Below, in pieces: positions 45,404-55,320 of a stretch of DNA of 64,000 nucleotides. A program made the position numbers and the translations under genes. Position 1 is the first letter of the stretch; every line of letters starts with the position of its first letter. The stretch spans positions 14,047,389-14,111,388 of the forward strand of contig OZ023212.1 in assembly GCA_963995525.1 (NCBI GenBank), in the 5' to 3' direction. Source of the DNA: Escarpia spicata. Its lineage: Eukaryota; Annelida; Polychaeta; Sabellida; Siboglinidae. The notes beneath the pieces were generated by a model. It worked only from the letters and a program-made list of their open reading frames with translations. It made no database searches and was not told the origin of the DNA.

Positions 45404-45980
45404 CATTGACGCGGTAACGAAATTCAAACTGGGGGCTAACGGAGCTTTAGCACCACTAACAAATTTCGCCGCCACACGTCTTCACATATCCCCCCTCAAC
45501 TTGTGTCTTGGTTGGCTCGGTTGTGACATCTGAAGACGGGGGGGGGGGTTCTGTTGGAAATTGTTTGCCGCTACGCCGCTGTAACTTCAGGTTCGCGGCT
45601 GTGAACTCTAACAAACACGGGGGGTTCTGTGTTATTAAAAAAAAAAAATTTTCACGTCGCGCCGCTGCTATCATTTTACATTATCCAGCTTCTCTCCGCT
45701 GTCTCCGCTGAAATAATGACATCCGAACCGAAGACGGGGGGAGGGGATGGGGAAGGGGGTGCTTTCAAAAAAATTTCACTACCACGCCGCGTATTACTGG
45801 GGGTCAAAAAAACAATACGTCTACCATCCAATTACAAACACCTTTGACAGTCAACAAAAATACACATTAATCGTCTGAAATTTTTTTATTTTGACACCCG
45901 CCACAAAAACAAACATTCACGCTCACATTTAATGGTGGGGGCAGAACCATATGTCTGCTCCCCCTGTTCCCGCATCTATG
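45404..45980. mobile_element. hAT-type MITE, longer member, with target-site duplication
   Basis: 577 bp; ends CATTGACGCGGTAAC and the complement of CATAGATGCGGGAAC. Flanked by tcctcagg (45396-45403) and tcatcagg (45981-45988), an 8-bp duplication with one mismatch. The host repeat is unbroken at 31.69-31.99 kb (cagtcctttggactgctc), which confirms the insertion point. Confidence 0.9.
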
Positions 45981-46120
45981 TCATCAGGACTTCTCAAAGC
46001 GCTTTACACTTGAATTCTCTTCAATCGAACACCATCTCGACTTCTCGGTGAAGAATTCAGCCACACTGCAGTTAATGCGCGAAGACTATTCACACACAAA
46101 CATCCAACAGGTACCCAACA
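45981..46120. repeat. dispersed repeat, right part after the MITE
   Basis: Continues the repeat of 45352-45403; matches 31747-31890 (ctgcagttaatgcgcgaag, cacacaaacatcca). Confidence 0.7.
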
Positions 46121-47608
46121 GGGCTGCAGATAATTGAGCCCCCCAATATAAAGTGAAAGGGTGTGCATTTATATGTGCAGTTTGAAGTTTTTCTTGAACC
46201 TGAAGGTGGTTTTGGGCGAACCTCAAGTGCAAATCGAGGTTTTTGGAGAGCCTGGATGTGCGTTTAATATCAGAACTACAATTACACACGCAAAACATTA
46301 TCACGAAATTCAGCAGATACCTTGTGGGCAATGTGCACGAATTCGACATATTCGTTAGATCAACTAATGAAGTGTTCATGATACACGAGGTATCCGCTAG
46401 AGTCGACTACAAAACACCTGTCAACAACGTTATCCTCTATCACTATTAGACGTATTGAAACAATGAGCTAAAATATTACCTTTGAGGTTGCGTATGCTTA
46501 CATACACGTGCTAGTGCAGATGAATAAATTACATGGTGTAAACAATCATAAATCATTACAACTGGACATTATACGTATATTGCAGCATACATAACAAGTG
46601 AACTATGTGAACATTTTGGTTGCTTCCGTTACATTAACCCTCACTTTTACCATCATAAAATCATCAGTGTGCGTACGTACGTGTGCGTGTGTGCGTGCGA
46701 GCCTTTGCGTCGGTCCGTGTGCACAATTTAAGAAGTAATGATAGTGTTGGTGCTTATAGAGGCGATGTTGGCGGCGGCAGCAGTAGCGGTTGTCAACTGT
46801 TGTCACAGTCGTTGTTATTGTCGTCCTACCTGACCTCTCCTCAACCCCACCTGTACTGGTCGCCGGTACAGAGGGGAAACATTTCCTGGATTGGGCGACT
46901 CTTCCCGCCTCTGTCCATAGACACATAGAACAGTTCAGACTATACCCTTTTAAATGGAGGCGTTATGTACACTGGGATTTATTAAACTGGGGTCTACATA
47001 AATTCGGCGGCGTTCGTATCGTCATGTTTTTTTCTGCTGTTTGTTGTGTTGTGTTGTTGATCGATATGTATAAAGCTATTACGTGCTATCATTACAGTAA
47101 TATTTTGTGAAACGTTGTATTGTCTACAAAGTATACAGTAAACAAACTAATGAAGAGATTGATCAGACAGGATTTTTCAAATTCTTTTGCGTATTTCACA
47201 GTCAGTGTACCTTTCGAAATGTTACGATAAGAGAAAAAGTAAATTGACTACAAAACACGTAGAAAGAATACCGATGTCAACATAGCTCAGCCAATTTCCA
47301 TATGACGACTGATTAATGTTCACTTAGTCAAAACAGTCACACCCGCCTACCGGGACACGCAGACATCGTACATACATATCCCTTACGCAAATAACTGTCT
47401 CACAAACTACCGCGAACCCATAAGACCACCTTCAGTTAGGCGACCTCACTTCTGGTATGTCAGATGGTGATGCTCACAGAGAACAATATGAGCGGGAAAA
47501 CGGGAGGGTTGCAATGAGTGGGGGAACAATGTGTGAACGTGTGACAGAGATATTGTAGGAAGGAGCCACCCAACCAGTCACCCACCCAGTCGCAAAGGAG
47601 ACCCGTAC
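46121..47608. other. no gene recognised
   Basis: Several open frames of about 100 codons on both strands at 46.6-47.1 kb, none with recognisable domains. The next exon of the cache-domain gene is expected on the minus strand here or further left and was not found. Confidence 0.4.
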
Positions 47609-47719
47609 CGTGTTCGCACCAACGTCTTCGCAAGGGTGAGAAGGATCTGATTGCTCGACACCGACCTGTAAGGTGTCGTTAGAACGATTGATTCGCCGTG
47701 AGTGATCAACTTCTGATAC
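47609..47719 (-). CDS. VWFA/cache-domain protein (CACHD1-like), cache exon 2
   Basis: With the TG carried over from the previous exon the frame reads W then YQKLITHGESIVLTTPYRSV and SSNQILLTLAKTLVRT. This follows the cache-domain pattern RPWY...vvlTTPY....gyivtlaktv of VWFA-and-cache-domain and alpha2delta-like proteins, extracellular membrane-anchored partners of calcium channels. Acceptor gtttgttgcag precedes 47719; donor GTACGG begins at 47608. 111 nt, phase 2 to 2. Confidence 0.75.
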
Positions 47720-48260
47720 CTGCAACAAACCAATATTGCCTCGATCGTCTACAGATATCGTATATCCGATCAACATCGCAAACTTTTTAACCAAATGGGA
47801 TTAATTCATTGTTTAGGTTTTATATATTTCACCTTCCTGTTGAAAGCTGTATTGTATGGGGGTCTTTTGTTCTTTGTGAAATGTGTAATGCTGTATTTTT
47901 AAACTTGTGCCCATTAATCATCAGTGGACTTTTATCCTGGAGGAAATACTTGAAAATGACTTAATTTGTTGAGAGAAAACACGCTCCTAAACCCGAGGTT
48001 AGATATATTCCTCCCTCAATTCTCTCGGTGCTTTGAATCTATATAACGACAATCGAAGTTGATTCGAGAATAGTCGGGGACTGTACAGTATCATAACTCG
48101 AAAGCTAGTAAGCCTCGAATGCATTCAGAAGGCACCCAAACGCTCTATTAACTTTAATAAAAAGAGGTATAAATTAAATTCACATGCGTGATAGGGATTC
48201 CGGATAGCAAAGTTCGTTGCATCTCTGAAATGGCTGTAGCCACTGTCAAATCAAACATAC
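47720..48260. other. intron of the cache-domain gene
   Basis: No repeat or coding sequence recognised. Confidence 0.55.
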
Positions 48261-48375
48261 CAAGGTCTAGTGGTATGATCGAACGGCTTGCCGTGGACGG
48301 AGCCCGGGAACTGCCGGAATACACCGTTGTACATGCCAACGTAGCGAAGCAAATTGGCCGGACTTCGACCTCGAT
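48261..48375 (-). CDS. VWFA/cache-domain protein (CACHD1-like), cache exon 1
   Basis: Reads DRGRSPANLLRYVGMYNGVF then RQFPGSVHGKPFDHTTRP, the cache signature (Y.G...GVFR.fPG......yDpt.RPWY). The acceptor (gacttttag) precedes 48375 and the donor GTATGT begins at 48260. It starts with two bases that complete Asp with the G left by the 49194-49347 exon, and ends with TG that makes Trp with the next exon: three exons in perfect phase. An alternative acceptor 40 bases upstream would run into a TAG. Confidence 0.8.
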
Positions 48376-49193
48376 CTAAAAGTCTTTAATCTTCTCCGTC
48401 ATCGCCACCATTTCCCGCACGCCTTTCTGCAAAACACCCATGCTTACATCGGTACATTCGACTAAGACAAGCGATTTGTGTAAAGACACGGCAAATATTC
48501 TGATCGTTTCAATAATACATAAGACAACATTTTAAATGAATGTATCGTGGACACACTTCGTGGGTACATATTCGTTAAGCGATGAGTCTAGCAAACGTCA
48601 AGCCACTGAGACACTACGAGTCGCCTCCTTCTGTTTGAACCCCTAGTCTAGCCAGATCACAGATCTGTACAGTTAATGTACCCTACATCAGTGCATATTT
48701 TATTTGTTAACCTTAAAGCACCGGATCAGCTATAGACGGGGGCGAACACTTCTGGCACCGTTGGGTGTGTGCAAGGGAAGAGCGGCTCTCACTTTGAACA
48801 CATCTGACGTAGCGTCGCTCTAAACATGTAGTTTTCATAGCGTCGTAACATCTTCTGGCTGGTTGAAATAATGGTACGGAACCGTGAAGGCGGCTTCAGT
48901 AAACTTCACCACGGAACTAACTGAAAAGCATGGAAGGTACTCCGTAAACTATTTATGGTAGTCACGATAACAGTAGCATATTTCGGACAACTGGACATAT
49001 ATCGCAATTTGGCTCGTATTTGCAGATGGTACAACAATAGCCCTACTATTCTGCTATTAATCACCTTGATCAAAACCACGTTCCCTGGTTTCATCAACAC
49101 AATGCTACATCAACTTAATAATAACGGTGATGTTTAGAATTATTATATCAATGGAACAATCTTTTTAACAAATGAAGGAAGCTCTCTCCTAAC
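48376..49193. other. intron of the cache-domain gene
   Basis: Nothing recognised apart from an RT-like word (LVFADGTTIALL) near 49.0 kb on the plus strand that is too short to call. Confidence 0.5.
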
Positions 49194-49347
49194 CTGTCGT
49201 TGAAATCAAGTTGTTGTACTCGCAGAGCGGCACTTCGAGTTCGAGGCGATGGTAGACGAAACGCCGCGAGACGGCGCTAGTATATGACCACGTCTGTCGG
49301 TTGCCATTGGTGAAGACGATACACAGCGAGAAATTGGTACCGGCGAT
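49194..49347 (-). CDS. VWFA/cache-domain protein (CACHD1-like), exon before the cache signature
   Basis: Encodes IAGTNFSLCIVFTNGNRQTW, then SYTSAVSRRFVYHRLELEVP and LCEYNNLISTT. The (V/I)xGTNFS...V segment is the usual strand before the cache signature. Acceptor gtatatcgtag precedes 49347; donor GTTAGG begins at 49193. 154 nt, phase 0 to 1, matching the exon at 48375. Upstream exons (VWA domain) should lie at higher coordinates; a weak candidate is at 53.1-53.3 kb. Confidence 0.7.
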
Positions 49348-49372
49348 CTACGATATACACACGCCCACTTGT

Positions 49373-49612
49373 AACAATTAACAAGGTTTAACAAGATTGC
49401 CATCCAGAAAATTAACTCTAGATGGCAGGTTGACAAGGAAGCCTTTTGGCTTATCGAGAGTCCAATACTTTTCATTTACGTGTATCCCGCCCTTTAAGGT
49501 ATGTGTCGATTTTATTTTACAAAATATTCACGCTACTAGCACCAACACAATCAGGAGATAATCTGTTCCATTCACTTACAGTCCTTTGTGAAAATGAGAA
49601 CTTTATATAATA
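49373..49612 (-). mobile_element. CR1 LINE 3' end (part 2 of an interrupted copy)
   Basis: Complement of the CR1 end: ttctcattttcacaaagg, ORF2 C-terminus, tctcgataagccaaaaggct, and a tail of ggcaatcttgttaaacc. It continues the CR1 piece at 50868-51055 with about 160 bases lost. Confidence 0.9.
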
Positions 49613-50867
49613 ATAATAATAATAAGATAACTTCTATTGCGCCTAAATCCTTGGAAACCAAGCTCAGAGGCGCATCAAAACAAAAGGATTGGTCAACCTC
49701 AAAATCCATAAGCAGTATTCCAGTTGTCAACAGATGGGTCAAGGCACTAGAGAGCTACGGTGTATAAGCAAGGTTGTAAAGATACGTTTTTAAATGACGA
49801 CGGAATTTTGTAATATTTTCAACTAATCTAACACTAAAGGGGAGCATATTCCAAAGAGTTGGTGCAGCAACAGAAAAAGCCCTAGTTCCAATGTTAGTGT
49901 TGACTCTAGGAACAAAAAGTAGGTCAGAACTAGGTGATCGAAGCTGGATAGGTTTTCTTACAGGAGTAAGCAATAAATGCAAATAAGATGGTTGCTTATT
50001 GGACAGTGCCTGGTACGTAATGGTACAGATCTTAAATATTATACGAGATCGTACAGGAAGCCAATGCAAAGACTTCAAAAGTGGTACAGAGCGAGAAAAA
50101 CGAGGAGATCTTGCTAGACAATTTTGGACACGCTGAAGTTTTGTGATATCCTTGCTGGCGATATTATAAAGGAGGGAATTGCAATAGTCAAGTCTGCTGC
50201 TAACAAGCGCTGTTGCAATAGTCTTAGCAACAGAAAATGACATATACCGGCGAATACGGCGAAGATCACGAATATGATAAAAACAGCAGCGACATGTTTG
50301 AGATATGTGTTACTATCAAAGATCACTCCTAGATTCCGCACCGAGGTTGCTGGCGTGATATACCGATTCAAAATACGCATAGGGAAAAAACCATCCAGTT
50401 TACTAAGCTGCACTGGTGTACCAATAATGATCAATTCAGTTTTATTTGCATTTAATTTCAACTTGCTGTGGAAGTGGAAGATATCTTGAAGGCAATCACT
50501 AAGTTGGTTAAAGGAGCGATTTGTATCCGGGGTAGCAGATGATGATGATCTAAGTTATGTCTTTGTATAACAGAGCTTAGTGGCGTGGTGTAAAGAGTAA
50601 AACGCAAAGGCCCAAGAACAGAACCCTGGGGAACACCAAATAAAGCCGGCAGTGCAGTTGAAAAGCAGTTCCCAATCTTTATAGTTTGATATCTATCAGT
50701 TAGATACGAAGAAAACCAGCTTAGAACTGTGACAGATATGCCGTACCACTTTAATAGGCGTTCAATGAGAATGCTGTGATCAATCGTGTCAAACGCGGCA
50801 GAGAGATCTAGTAGGGTAAGTGCAGTCACTTTACCGTTATTAATGTTCAATTTCCTGGTCTCTAGTG
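49613..50867 (-). mobile_element. L2-like LINE inserted in a CR1 copy
   Basis: Minus-strand RT with ALTLLDLSAAFDTIDHSILI (motif A), SYLTDRYQTIKIG, GVPQGSVLGPLRF (motif B), then MKLNANKTELIIIGTP, RLDYCNSLLYNIASKDITKL, LHWLPVRSRIIFKICTITYQ, APTLWNMLPFSVRL and a 3' UTR ending in (ATT)n. The catalytic YADD box is lost (the frame gives HHHLLPRIQ), and three frames are needed, so it is dead. It is 5'-truncated at motif A. Confidence 0.93.
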
Positions 50868-51055
50868 TTGATATACCACATTTTAATGCGTATTTCGTAA
50901 CCAAGATCCGTCAGTTTTGGTATAATTTTAGTTGCTCTCCTCTGTACTCTTTCTAGAATATCTATGTCCTTCCTGCGATATGGCCTTCACGCTTAAACAC
51001 AATATTTTAAATGAGGCCTAACTGTTGTTTTGTACAGCAGTAATTGTTACTCTAA
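50868..51055 (-). mobile_element. CR1 LINE ORF2 fragment (part 1 of an interrupted copy)
   Basis: Complement matches the CR1 ORF2 stretch IVRPHLEYCIQAWRPYRRKD to ECGLTTLESRRL (equivalent to 17190-17375). Confidence 0.9.
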
Positions 51056-51132
51056 CAATAGCTGTAACAACACAAAGGTGTACATGCTGTAGTAATAGTA
51101 TTCGTTGTATCAATGCTAGTGCTAATAATATG

Positions 51133-51400
51133 CCTGCCAAACGTCCCGGAATTTCGGGGAGTCTCCTTGATGTTGGGTGTATTTCCCGGTCTCCCGGAGT
51201 ACAGGCAAATATCCCGAGCTTTCGCTTAAAATCTCCAACTGCCTCACCTCCTGTCTTCGAGACAGCGATCCGGAGATTGTGCGACGAGAAGTTTCCAACA
51301 CCCCTCGTCTTCCGGTGTCAAGATCCGAGACAGCTGGACAGGGGAGAAAAACGTGCTGAACTGCTAATAAATCTCCCGAAAATAAAAACAAGTTGGCAGG
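51133..51400. mobile_element. candidate MITE with CCTGCCAA ends
   Basis: 268 bp beginning CCTGCCAAACGTCCCG and ending TTGGCAGG, with internal tcccgg-rich dyads. No clear target duplication; superfamily not assigned. The 144-residue open frame through it is likely incidental. Confidence 0.5.
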
Positions 51401-52055
51401 TATGTAATAATGTTATTAATAATAATAACACCAAAAATAATATAAAATACTTTACTTGAAAGGAAAGCACTACTTTCACCTTCTGCAATCATCATTTTGT
51501 CATACTTGTCACTGTCAACATTTGCCCTATCATTTCCGTAAGTGTTACTACATGACTGTCGATCCGAGCGAAACCCCTGTGGATCGTTTCAATAACATTA
51601 GCGTGATTTTGTTCTTTTAAATCGACTTCGCGTCTTCACGGTGATTTTGTCTACTAAAAACTGTAAATTGTCCAAACCAATCCACGCGCCGGTTTATTTT
51701 TGTCGGTGAGTCACAAACAAACAGATACCTCGGTGATTCGGCGGCGGACATTTTGAAATACCTCCTTAAACTTAACAACGCATTTTGTTGAATGTTTTAT
51801 TTTCCTTCTGAGCCCATTGTTTTAGTGAATCGATCCCCGGATCACAAGAAACCACGTTTGACCACACGGGTGTAGACTGACCGGTCTTCAGGTGTACCTG
51901 GTCATGACCAGCGACGTCAGGATTCCGTCATGACGCGGGTCACCGCCGTTCGTGACGAGTTCGCGGATAAATGGTATCTCCACTGCCGCCCCTGGAACAA
52001 AATATGAATAACGTCACCGGTGATGTTTTGTCTTCTGTGGTTATTGCTGTAACGT
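51401..52055. other. no gene recognised
   Basis: Contains a CpG-containing stretch near 51.9 kb but no exon that I can defend. Confidence 0.4.
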
Positions 52056-52172
52056 CCGCCTCTCTCATCACCGCACCACCTCCGCCTCAGTCATCACGCC
52101 ACCGCCTCTGTCTTCGCCCCACCACCTCTGTCACCGCCCCACCGCCCCTGTCTTCACCCCACCGCATCTGTC
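52056..52172. repeat. C-rich short tandem repeat (CCACCGCCTCTGTCTTCG-type)
   Basis: Five to six imperfect units of about 20 bp. Confidence 0.7.
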
Positions 52173-52176
52173 ATAA

Positions 52177-52655
52177 CTCCACCAAAACAATAGGTCTGAA
52201 AGAAAAAGACAGGGGGACAGTGCTGTTGAAAATGTTCTTTTTACGTCGCGCCGCTGCTGTCAATTTGCCTTCTCCACCTTCTCTCAGCTGTCTCGGCTGA
52301 ACTTATAGCATCCGAAGACGGAGGGGGTGCTTTGAACATTGTTTTCCAGAAATTCCAGAGAGAGCAGCTACCCCACCGCCCCCTTCTGTTCCCGCGCCTA
52401 TGGAGCCACACTCTTCCGGGTCCTAGTTATATGTGGTCTTCACGACTTCTTATATGAAGTGTTCCATTTGTGGATTCTATAGCCAGGTCTCATGGAAATG
52501 TCGATGACGCTTGTCAGAGTTTACGGCATTTTTCTAACAGTTTCCCAGACAGATTTTGACATTGGCGGCGTTTTCCATTAAATACGAATAACATAGTCTA
52601 TTTGGATAGTAAGTAAATTACCGTACGTTCGTTTCAAGATCTTATTCAACTATAA
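52177..52655 (+). repeat. inverted partner of the 44.2-kb repeat, includes a hAT MITE part
   Basis: Matches 44214-44743 on the opposite strand. The hAT MITE end (gttcccgcgcctatg) is at 52388-52402, and beyond it the flanking sequence also matches, so the whole compound unit was copied. Confidence 0.88.
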
Positions 52656-52675
52656 AACAATAACATTTTTTTAGA

Positions 52676-52930
52676 ACATAATGTAATCGGAAGGTCGGGA
52701 TGTGTTGTGAGTGGAAAGTAATGTCAATAGAAGGTCGGGGTGTGGTTTGAGTGGAACGTAATGTCATCGGAAGGTCGGGATGTGTTTTGAGTGGAAAGTA
52801 ATGTTAATAGAAGGTCGGGGTGTGGTTTAAGTGGAAAATAATGTCAATAGAAGGTCGGGGTTTGGTTTGAGTTGAACGTAATGTCATCGGAACGTCGGGG
52901 TGTGTTTTTAATGTAACGTAATGTCAATGG
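52676..52930. repeat. 40-bp tandem repeat
   Basis: About six units of gtaatgtcaatagaaggtcg followed by gggtgtggtttgagtggaac. Confidence 0.93.
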
Positions 52931-53104
52931 GAGGTTGCGTGACTCTCACTCGTATTGGCCTGTCCTTGGTGATAGATCCAGTTTCACATCATCGAGAGAG
53001 TGATGGAAGTAATGTTAAACCAGTCACAATTAAACCTCCAATCACAGTAATACATTTGCCCGCAGCTCAAATGGTTCAAAACCGTACGAAGCCTCACTCC
53101 AGAT

Positions 53105-53330
53105 TAGCCGTCGTCTGGGTAAACTAGGGCCGCCTTCTCCAAACGTTCTCCAAACATTGATTTCGTTGGGATCGAAAATTGACAAGGAAACAAATTTATC
53201 ATCGCGCAGTGGAAAGTGCGAACACTGCTGGATAGAGCAAACACATTTAAATGATCAGAATGACGTACTGCCTTAGTAGCGAGGGAACTACCAATTAAGA
53301 TATAATATGTATATTTTTGCATCAAGTGAA
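53105..53330 (-). other. possible VWA-like exon with a frame change (weak)
   Basis: Minus-strand frame SSLATKAVRHSDHLNVFALS then, after a frame change, FPLRDDKFVSLSIFDPNEIN. The first part has the feel of a VWA domain strand (HLNVFALSSSVRT). It would suit the missing VWA part of the cache-domain gene, but there is no clean acceptor and the frame breaks. Confidence 0.2.
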
Positions 53331-53405
53331 GCACGTATTTCTGACATTAGAAGGTATTGGTGGATATATCTTCTTCTGGAGTGGTATACCAACAGATCAG
53401 CGCAG

Positions 53406-53692
53406 AAGTCACTGTTGCGAATTACTTCATGTTGTATATCCAAGATGTCAATATTTGTGTGAGCACGCGCGCGTGCGTGCTTGTCTGCGCGAGTCTGCGC
53501 GTGTCTGCTCGTATCGGTGCGCGTCTCTGCGTATATGTGTGTGTGTGCCTGCGCGTGCCTGCGCGAGCCTGCGCGTGCCTGCGCGTGCCTGCGCGTGCCT
53601 GCATGTGCCTGCGCGTGCCTGTACGTGCCAGCGCGTGCCAGCTCATGCTTGCGGGTGCTGGCGCATACCTGCGCGTGCCTGTGCGTGTCTGA
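53406..53692. repeat. 10-bp (TGCGCGTGCC)n minisatellite with flank
   Basis: Same lead (aagtcactgttgcgaattac) and same 10-bp unit as at 32778-33245, 20.6 kb away in the same direction. Units here are CG-richer. Confidence 0.95.
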
Positions 53693-55143
53693 ACATTTGC
53701 TTCAATGCACGATGGGCCAGTAGCAAACCAGTTTTGTTTAGCTGTGTTTGACACAATGAAGTTATAAATAACAGTTGCGCAGTTGTTTTTAATTTTGCTG
53801 TATTTTTATAACTTTTCACTACCAGAATGCATCCCATACTTTTGTGAATGAAAATGTACTGTAAACACAAAATGTGCATTATAATATTCCTGTCCAGCTT
53901 TTCTGCAAGACAACTGTAAATATTTTCTGGCACAAGTATGTGCAAGAATCTCTGTTGTGTCTGAACTTTTGATGTTGTGGTCGGTATGGATGTAAGTCTG
54001 AAGTTAGCTGTCACTATTTTGTGAATTGCACACATTTATTATATATATTGCTGGTTCTTGTGCTGAGTAGAATGTCTTATTTGATTGTATTTATTAGTAG
54101 GAACTAGTGTATCTGTCTTGACTCTTCTCCGTGTGGCGTGTGTAAGGGCAGCCAGTAAAGAAATGATGTGTGTTGATGCACAAGTGAAGGATGTTTCTAA
54201 TCCAAGCATTCTTTGCTCATTCCATGGCTGCCACTCTGCCCTTATTGTGTAAAACAGGATGTTTTAGCTGCAGCTGTACTTGTGCACGTCATCTTATTAA
54301 ATACATTAGTTATAAAAAATTATTTGTCTTGGAGCACAACTGTTTTATACATATATATGTTGGTATTTAACTGATGAGCCTGTTTATGCAAGCAAAGTCA
54401 ATTTATATCACCTTTCTACACAAACGAAAGTCATATTACTTGAACTCGTGCACTTATGGTGTTTTTGTACCATACAAGTCTATAGCAATTATTGTGCGAC
54501 TGTTGAATACCAAATGGTATGCAGGTGATTAGTTTATGAGATGTTCGATAAATTAAGGGCCATTTGCACGAATGGTTTCTTAATATCCAACTTTGGTGCG
54601 ATTATGTCACACTTGTCTAGAAACTGCAGGTGTCACCTATTAGCTCGCAATCAGGGGAAGAGTTTTAAAGAAAGGCCACAAGTCCCACGTGTAGGTTGCT
54701 GTGTTCTCGGATTTGCTACTGCTTCAGAAATTACACCAGACTGTTGTAGAAGTGGAATCGGTTAAAATTATATGACACGGTCTCATGAGGATGTTTAAAT
54801 GTGGGTCAGACAACATAATGAGTTAAGGATCAGAATAAAATGTATTGTGTAAACAGTTCTTTCCCATGAAATTACTTACAAGAAGACCGATAGATGTTTG
54901 CAGGACTTCAAAAACTAAAAGCTATCAAGGAGTGACCTTAGTGCAGTATTGCCGACATTTCCACACAAACCATTTTCAGACCTGATGTTTTTCTATTGAA
55001 AATAGTTTGCAAGGTTGTTCATTTGGATCAAATGTAAATCTGCAAGTTCCAATTACTTAAAATTATGATTTAATTTTTGGTTTTCCAATGTGTATTGTCT
55101 GATATGTTGCGAGTAGTTCACCTGCAGATTGCATTTATAAATA
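53693..55143. other. no gene recognised
   Basis: AT-rich DNA with short open frames; nothing conserved. Confidence 0.45.
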
Positions 55144-55320
55144 CAGCAGAACCTCACTTCATGGTCACCTCGGTACACAGCCACCTCGCAATTAAGGTCA
55201 CCCTAGGACTGGCCCAAATTATTTATGTAACAGTAAATTATAGTAAGTAATATGGTCACCTTGGAATTCAGGTCACTTCAGCCCAATCCTGTGGGTGACC
55301 TTAATAGTGAAGTTCCACCA
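55144..55320. mobile_element. pogo/Tigger-like MITE
   Basis: 177 bp with imperfect inverted ends (cagcagaacctcacttcatg against the complement of accttaatagtgaagttcca) and repeated inner words (ggtcacctcgg, acagccacctcgcaatt). A TA precedes the left end. Related pieces are at 12836-13019 and 17750-17806. Confidence 0.75.

Noticed and set aside
46603..47110. ORFs of about 107 codons on both strands
   Set aside because: No domain, no splice bounds, both strands equally open.
51025..51459. 144-codon open frame
   Set aside because: Runs through a MITE-like element with CCTGCCAA ends; likely incidental.
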